Shown piece by piece: positions 59,659 to 64,000 of a stretch of DNA of 64,000 nucleotides (positions are counted from its first letter, which is position 1; every line of letters starts with the position of its first letter). Source of the stretch: Paludicola sp. MB14-C6 (GTDB lineage Bacteria > Bacillota > Clostridia > Oscillospirales > Ruminococcaceae); the NCBI RefSeq assembly GCF_030908625.1, contig NZ_CP133133.1, positions 992,001-1,056,000 of the forward strand. Reading direction: 5' to 3'. The position numbers and the translations under genes were made by a program. The notes under the pieces are model-generated. The model was not told where the DNA came from. It made no database searches and saw only the letters and a program-made list of their open reading frames with translations.

Positions 59659-60122
59659 TGATACGAATGGTACAAGTAAACAAACAATCTGTTGCATTTT
59701 GCAAATACACGATAGCAGGTTTGCTATGGTTAGCCCTACTCTTTCGCAGCATTATCCCCGTTTACATTGTTTTTATTATTATGTTCATCTCAGCTTTTAC
59801 AGGAGTACATCGTGCGCCATTAGTAAAGCTGTTTGATTGGACCATTGCGAAAAAAATCGGAATAAATGAAGAATATATCAATATGCACAGTATGCGCTTT
59901 GCACACATTGTAGGTTGTGTTTTTTCGGCTTTATCCATTATAACGTACTATTTCTGCCCAGTCCTTGTTCCTGCTATCCTTACTACTGTTTTAGCAATTT
60001 TGCAAACGATTGCTGCTTTTGGTTATTGCTCAGCACAAAAGCTGTATGAATGTGTAATATGCAACAGTAATTGTTGTCGGTTTGGAAAAAAGATAAGGAG
60101 TATTAAGAAAAATGCTCGATGA
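59658..60122 (+). CDS. DUF4395-type membrane protein
   Basis: 154 residues, about four helices. VNKQSVAFCKYTIAGLLWLA at the start and FTGVHRAPLVKLFDWTIAKK with INMHSMRFAHIVG are typical of DUF4395. A cysteine-rich C-terminus (GYCSAQKLYECVICNSNCCRFGKK) could bind a metal or take part in thiol exchange. The start codon overlaps the stop of the methyltransferase gene by one base, and its own end overlaps the Lgt-like gene by 11 bases. Confidence 0.78.
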   Translation: MIRMVQVNKQSVAFCKYTIAGLLWLALLFRSIIPVYIVFIIMFISAFTGVHRAPLVKLFDWTIAKKIGINEEYINMHSMRFAHIVGCVFSALSIITYYFCPVLVPAILTTVLAILQTIAAFGYCSAQKLYECVICNSNCCRFGKKIRSIKKNAR

Positions 60123-60918
60123 ACATATTGCTCCTGCAAATTTCGGTATCTTTCCTAAAATTACTTTTTTTCAATGGGAAATTCCAACCTATACTGTTTT
60201 TATGATACTTGCTTTTATTTGCGGATTTATTTGCTATAAGCTAACAGCAAACAAATTAAATGCCCTAGAAAAAAGCCACCGTACTCTTATTGTTATTTAT
60301 GCACTATTAGGTGGCGTAATTGGTGCAAAGCTCCCTATTTTAATTTTTAATATTGATTTATGGTTTCAATATCCACAAAACATCAACCTTTTGTTATCGG
60401 GAAAAACCATTGTTGGTGGGCTGATTGGCGGAGCAATTGCCGTATTTTTTATTAAGAAACGACTTCATATCACAATAAAAACCGGAAATGATATTGCAGC
60501 GCCTGCTGCACTTGGAATGGCTATTGGCCGTCTTGGATGCTTTTTTGGCGGTTGCTGTTACGGTATTGAATCGCCTAAATTCCTTGGAGTTGATTTTGGC
60601 GATGGCGTCTATCGATTTCCAACTCAAATTTACGAAATTATATTCGACTTAACCTTATTTTTTATCTTTCTTTACTTCAAAAAGAATAAAGAATTGAAAC
60701 CAGGTATATTATTTCGTTACCTATTAAATGGTTACTTATCTTTTCGTTTTCCAATGGAATTTATTCGAGAAACTGATCAAGCTTTCTTTGGCATTTCCTA
60801 TTACCAAATTCTTTGCGTAATCTGTTTATTATTTATTAACCGAAAATGGATCATTACAGCAGTTAAAAAGCACTTTCACACAAAATTGCCACCACAAAAT
60901 ATGAATGTAAAGGAGTAA
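60112..60918 (+). CDS. Prolipoprotein diacylglyceryl transferase paralogue
   Basis: 268 residues, seven helices. Lgt features are present: GKTIVGGLIGG (97-107), the arginine in the GRLGCFFGGCC stretch (Arg140), RFPTQIYE (168-175, place of the HPTQLYE motif) and RFPMEFIRE near the end. The true Lgt motif RIGNFINGE is replaced by RLGCFFGGCCYG with three cysteines, a mark of the Lgt-like paralogue group of unknown substrate. The enzyme probably transfers a lipid moiety. It is the fourth gene in a tightly overlapping cluster with the radical SAM protein. Confidence 0.85.
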   Translation: MLDEHIAPANFGIFPKITFFQWEIPTYTVFMILAFICGFICYKLTANKLNALEKSHRTLIVIYALLGGVIGAKLPILIFNIDLWFQYPQNINLLLSGKTIVGGLIGGAIAVFFIKKRLHITIKTGNDIAAPAALGMAIGRLGCFFGGCCYGIESPKFLGVDFGDGVYRFPTQIYEIIFDLTLFFIFLYFKKNKELKPGILFRYLLNGYLSFRFPMEFIRETDQAFFGISYYQILCVICLLFINRKWIITAVKKHFHTKLPPQNMNVKE

Positions 60919-60922
60919 TTGT

Positions 60923-61108
60923 ATGAATAATCAGAATCCGCTTGATGAGGAAAACCGCCCTATCGAATCTCCTGCACCTCAGCCTTCACCTAAAGAAAAA
61001 AAGCACATCTCAGCGCTAGCAACAGTTGGCATTGTTCTTTTGGTTCTATTCGCAATACCCATTTTACTTTTCGGTGCTTGTATTTTAATAATGAATTTGA
61101 GCTTTTAA
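60923..61108 (+). CDS. Small single-helix membrane protein
   Basis: 61 residues with a proline- and lysine-rich N-terminal cytoplasmic part (NRPIESPAPQPSPKEKKH) and one membrane helix (about 32-58). AAAGGAGTAATTGT precedes the ATG, only 4 bases after the Lgt-like gene, so it is part of the cluster. No family recognised. Confidence 0.65.
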   Translation: MNNQNPLDEENRPIESPAPQPSPKEKKHISALATVGIVLLVLFAIPILLFGACILIMNLSF

Positions 61109-61149
61109 TTATTATGAGCTAACCACAAAATAAACTCTTTCTACAGTCA

Positions 61150-61188
61150 AAAACCTAATCTGAATTGTTTCAAATCAGATTAGGTTTT
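61150..61188 (+). terminator. Terminator of the radical SAM cluster
   Basis: 14-bp stem AAAACCTAATCTGA / TCAGATTAGGTTTT with an 11-base loop, followed by GTCTGTTG; the T run is inside the right arm. Confidence 0.7.
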
Positions 61189-61241
61189 GTCTGTTGATAA
61201 AGTATATTATTATTTGGTATTAGGCAATTCTTGTTATAGCA

Positions 61242-61328
61242 ATATTGGGCTATCCGCCCAAACCTGACCATGCTTTTTGGCAATCGCCCCAAAAAGCATG
61301 AATAAAAAATGCTTTATTTCTCAAAATT
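61242..61328 (+). repeat. Dispersed 87-bp repeat, copy B
   Basis: 82 of 87 bases identical to 22224-22310, same orientation. It contains a perfect small hairpin TTGGGC-TATCC-GCCCAA and the 12-bp hairpin CATGCTTTTTGG / CCAAAAAGCATG. Its right end overlaps the stop codon of the GH13 gene on the other strand. Confidence 0.85.
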
Positions 61329-63198
61329 GTTTTATTTTCCAAATAGCTGATTCATATGGACGAAGATATGCTGAAGACACCTCATCATAATTGGATAACA
61401 AACGATCTCCGTTTGGGAATTCTCGTCGTTCTAATGCTACAGCACTTAAATTACATTCAACATACAAGGTTTCCGATTCATTTTTTCGATAATAAGTAAA
61501 TAGATCTTTCGCTCTTTTATTTGTAATGGTAATATCGCCATATTGTAATACGGAATTCTCTTTACGAAACGCTATTAGTCTTTGGTAAAATCGTAGTATA
61601 GAAGTTTTATCCTTCTGTTGATTTTCGACATTACAAATTTGATAATCATGATCCATCGCTATCCATGGAGTTACATCAGAAAATCCTGCAAATGGCTCAT
61701 CACTCCATTGCATTGGAGTTCTGGCATGATCTCTGGTACCTGCTAGAATTTTATGAAAGGCTTCTTTCTCACTCATGGTTTTACATAAATCTTGATATAG
61801 GTTAATTGCTTCTACATCACGTAAATCAGAAATATCTTTGAACTCTTGATTTATCATGCCCAACTCTTGACCTTGATAAATAAATGGGGTACCACGAAGA
61901 GTAAGCTGGATAACTGCCAATAACTTGCCTAGCACATTACGATAACGTATATCGGAATTTACCTTTGAAATCATACGTGGGTTATCATGATTTTCATAGA
62001 ACAAAGACGGCTGACAATGGTTTGTGTAATGCTCCATCCAATCAATCATATACTCTTTTAAGTAATTCAAATCATACTGATAATCATCAAAACGAACATG
62101 TCCCGGTGTTTCTAAATGATCAAAAGAGAATACCATATCCAGTTCTTTGCGATAATCTGCGGTTAACAACTTACTCATTTCCATTCCGGTTCCCGGAGTT
62201 TCACCAACAGAAAACGCTTTATATGGAGCAAATGCTTTTGCTTGAAGCTCTCTTAAATATTCATGAAGCCTTGGCCCATAAAAATAATGCTCAACACCTG
62301 TATATTCCATCAAAGCGCCAATACTTTCATTACCAGCAGGTAATCCCTCGCGTTTGGATATATAGTTGATAACATCCATTCGAAATCCGTCGACACCTTT
62401 ATTAAGCCACCATTTTACCATGTCCTGAATTTCTTTGCGGACTGCTTCACTCTCCCAATTTAAGTCCATTTGCTTTTTAGAAAACAAATGCAACGCATAC
62501 TGATTACACTCTTCAATATAGTTCCATGCACTTCCGCCAAAGAACGAAGTCCAATTATTCGGATTATCTTTGAAAATATAATAATCATGATATGGAGAAT
62601 TTGGCTCATGAATTGCCTTTTGAAACCATTCGTGCTCATCTGATGTATGATTTACAACCAAATCCATTATCAATTTCATCCCACGAGAATGAATTTCTTG
62701 TAATAGTACATCAAAATCCTGCATTGTTCCAAACTCTGTCATGATTTTTTGATAATCTCGAATATCATATCCATTGTCATCATTTGGAGAATCATAAATC
62801 GGAGAAAGCCAAATTGCGTCAATGCCAAGCTGTTTTAAATAATCAAGTTTTTCAATCATACCCTGTAAATCGCCTATTCCGTCGCCATTTCTGTCTTTAA
62901 AGCTTCGAGGATATATCTGATAAAAAACAGCCTCTTTCCACCATGCCTTTTGGATTGGGCAAGTATCTGTTTGGGGAACATCTGGTTCACTGTTTAATAA
63001 TTCTAATAAAGTTTCAACAAAGCGATCATCTATTTGCTTTTTCAATAGTTTAGGTAATGCTTTTAGTTTCAAATTGCTAACAAGTGGATTCGTAATTGCG
63101 TGTTCCTTAACACCCATTTGCAGCAATATTTTTTTGATAATATCCCGCCCGATTGGGTTAGCATACACATCTTTTATACGATTATTCTCTGTTAACAT
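61321..63198 (-). CDS. GH13 alpha-glucosidase (oligo-1,6-glucosidase type) with extra N-terminal domain
   Basis: 625 residues. The GH13 barrel starts at about residue 85 (WWKEAVFYQIYPRSFKDRNG) and has DLVVNHTSDEH, GFRMDVINYISK (nucleophile Asp), FSVGETPG (acid Glu) and YENHDNPRM (third Asp); QIYPRSF with GDGIGDLQGM is typical of the MalL/oligo-1,6-glucosidase subfamily. The first 85 residues (LTENNRIKDVYANPIGRD...) are an added domain not part of GH13. No signal peptide, so it acts on imported oligosaccharides. The ATG at 63198 has AGCAGGAGTAGTGTT upstream. It lies 4 bases after the sugar symporter gene. Confidence 0.88.
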   Translation of the reverse strand: MLTENNRIKDVYANPIGRDIIKKILLQMGVKEHAITNPLVSNLKLKALPKLLKKQIDDRFVETLLELLNSEPDVPQTDTCPIQKAWWKEAVFYQIYPRSFKDRNGDGIGDLQGMIEKLDYLKQLGIDAIWLSPIYDSPNDDNGYDIRDYQKIMTEFGTMQDFDVLLQEIHSRGMKLIMDLVVNHTSDEHEWFQKAIHEPNSPYHDYYIFKDNPNNWTSFFGGSAWNYIEECNQYALHLFSKKQMDLNWESEAVRKEIQDMVKWWLNKGVDGFRMDVINYISKREGLPAGNESIGALMEYTGVEHYFYGPRLHEYLRELQAKAFAPYKAFSVGETPGTGMEMSKLLTADYRKELDMVFSFDHLETPGHVRFDDYQYDLNYLKEYMIDWMEHYTNHCQPSLFYENHDNPRMISKVNSDIRYRNVLGKLLAVIQLTLRGTPFIYQGQELGMINQEFKDISDLRDVEAINLYQDLCKTMSEKEAFHKILAGTRDHARTPMQWSDEPFAGFSDVTPWIAMDHDYQICNVENQQKDKTSILRFYQRLIAFRKENSVLQYGDITITNKRAKDLFTYYRKNESETLYVECNLSAVALERREFPNGDRLLSNYDEVSSAYLRPYESAIWKIKQF

Positions 63199-63202
63199 AA
63201 CA

Positions 63203-64000
63203 CTACTCCTGCTCTGTTTTAATATCGCCACGCTCAGCTAATTCAACTAGTATTTTATCAAAAAGCTCTTTGTCAATCTTAAATTTACAACGATAAATAA
63301 TATAGCTTATCAAAATAATAATTAAAGGTAAGATTAACATAGCTGATTTCATAGTTACTAATCCTGCTTTAGAAACATCATCAGGTGTTACAGCTGAGTT
63401 AATTCCGGATATAATAACAGTTATACCAACAATACCACTTGCAATTGCTCCTCCGATTTTATTAATAAATGGCTGAACGGAAAAAGTAATACTTTCATTT
63501 CTTCGTCCAAGCTTCCATTGTCCGTATTCAACCGTATCGGTTAAAAACATCAACATCAATAACTGTATAAATGCTTCACCAACAAATATCAATACACCTG
63601 CTATTCCAATTGGTATCATCTGCATTGGAGCAAAGAAGAAAATGATATATCCTACTACAACTAATATAGTAGAAAATCCATATAGCTGCTTTCGATTAAA
63701 CTTCTTTGAAAAAAGCGGAAATACAGCTAAAGCCAATAATTGTGAAACTCCTAAAATAGCTGCAAACACAGAGTACATGCCTTCGTCTTTAAAGGCATAT
63801 TTAAAGTAATACACACCAAAGCTTGTTGTTGTACAATATCCAATAGAAAATAAGCCCATAGAAATTGCAGTAAATAACAGCTGGTCATTTTTGAATAGCA
63901 CACGAAACATTTCTTTTAATGAGGTTGACTCCGGTTTTACTTGAATGCTTCTATCTTCTTTTACTCCAAAAACAGTAAAACAAAGAAATGCCCAAGTGAT
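63203..64000 (-). CDS. GPH family sugar:cation symporter (partial at window edge)
   Basis: The last 265 residues of an MFS-type transporter; the frame is open to base 64000. FLTDTVEYGQWKLGRRNESI (the D-x-EY and NE motifs) identifies the glycoside-pentoside-hexuronide symporter family, related to MelB and LacS. It imports a glycoside with a cation; the downstream GH13 gene suggests an alpha-glucoside. The cytoplasmic tail ends in an acidic stretch, LVELAERGDIKTEQE. A methionine at 63910 is internal and not the start. Confidence 0.85.
   Translation of the reverse strand: MTWAFLCFTVFGVKEDRSIQVKPESTSLKEMFRVLFKNDQLLFTAISMGLFSIGYCTTTSFGVYYFKYAFKDEGMYSVFAAILGVSQLLALAVFPLFSKKFNRKQLYGFSTILVVVGYIIFFFAPMQMIPIGIAGVLIFVGEAFIQLLMLMFLTDTVEYGQWKLGRRNESITFSVQPFINKIGGAIASGIVGITVIISGINSAVTPDDVSKAGLVTMKSAMLILPLIIILISYIIYRCKFKIDKELFDKILVELAERGDIKTEQE

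Noticed and set aside
1..64000. CRISPR arrays, rRNA or tRNA genes
   Set aside because: No regularly spaced direct repeats and no cloverleaf or rRNA-like sequence were noticed on either strand; a tRNAscan run would be decisive.

Overview
The window comes from a low-GC Bacillota genome (roughly 35% GC by eye, not computed). It is almost certainly an anaerobic, endospore-forming member of Clostridia, perhaps near Oscillospirales. The evidence is a complete spoIIA operon (SpoIIAA, SpoIIAB, sigma F), an oxygen-defence set typical of anaerobes (rubrerythrin, desulfoferrodoxin, a CoA-disulfide-reductase-like fusion), AGGAGG-type ribosome binding sites, frequent TTG and GTG starts, and TTGACA/TATAAT promoters. 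No rRNA, tRNA or CRISPR array was seen.

Layout. 1-6000: the start of an Lsa-like ABC-F gene behind what reads as a ribosome-mediated attenuator, an exopolysaccharide sugar transferase, a surface protein with prenyltransferase-like repeats, and a second ABC-F ATPase. 6000-11800: cupin and GNAT genes, a TetR-controlled ABC exporter with paired operators, MraY, and rubrerythrin. 11900-14420: a thioredoxin-reductase-like gene whose terminator hairpin has been duplicated around an IS1182-type element. 14660-19850: one PTS operon (HPr, EI, BglG-type antiterminator, EIIA, EIICB) behind a RAT/terminator switch. 20070-25400: a zinc-ribbon membrane protein, MetA, a GNAT, a MITE-like insertion sharing ends with the IS1182 element, the spoIIA operon and FolC. 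25500-32100: a GntR-controlled ABC exporter, a DUF3267 membrane protein, a flavodoxin, small exported proteins and a YfhO-type giant membrane protein. 32300-37500: an aminotransferase, TrpS behind a hairpin-rich leader, and a four-domain sulfur/CoA redox protein. 37500-43350: MotAB, a stand-alone NrdD-type glycyl-radical domain protein, an IS110 element with a probable bridge-RNA end, and desulfoferrodoxin. 43400-50830: an M50-like protease, RlmH, a WalJ-like hydrolase, MurA, a GH92 mannosidase and a lactate-type permease. 50950-56240: a two-component system divergent from a lipoprotein and a secreted helical protein, a CCA-adding enzyme, and remnants of a deleted ABC transporter. 56400-61100: YlxP and YwbE homologues, a zinc-finger protein, and a cluster of a Tes-like radical SAM enzyme with an ICMT-like methyltransferase, a DUF4395 protein and an Lgt paralogue. 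61240-64000: a dispersed 87-bp repeat, a GH13 glucosidase and a GPH sugar symporter.

The most interesting candidate for an undescribed system is the radical-SAM cluster at 57702-61108. The enzyme has the cysteine layout of archaeal tetraether synthases and sits in overlapping genes with three lipid- or membrane-associated proteins, which suggests covalent remodelling of membrane lipids or lipoproteins. Other points of interest are the recurring insertion of related mobile elements into terminator hairpins, the loss of key regulatory residues in both HPr (Ser46 to Arg) and the PTS antiterminator (PRD2 histidines), and the free-standing glycyl-radical domain.
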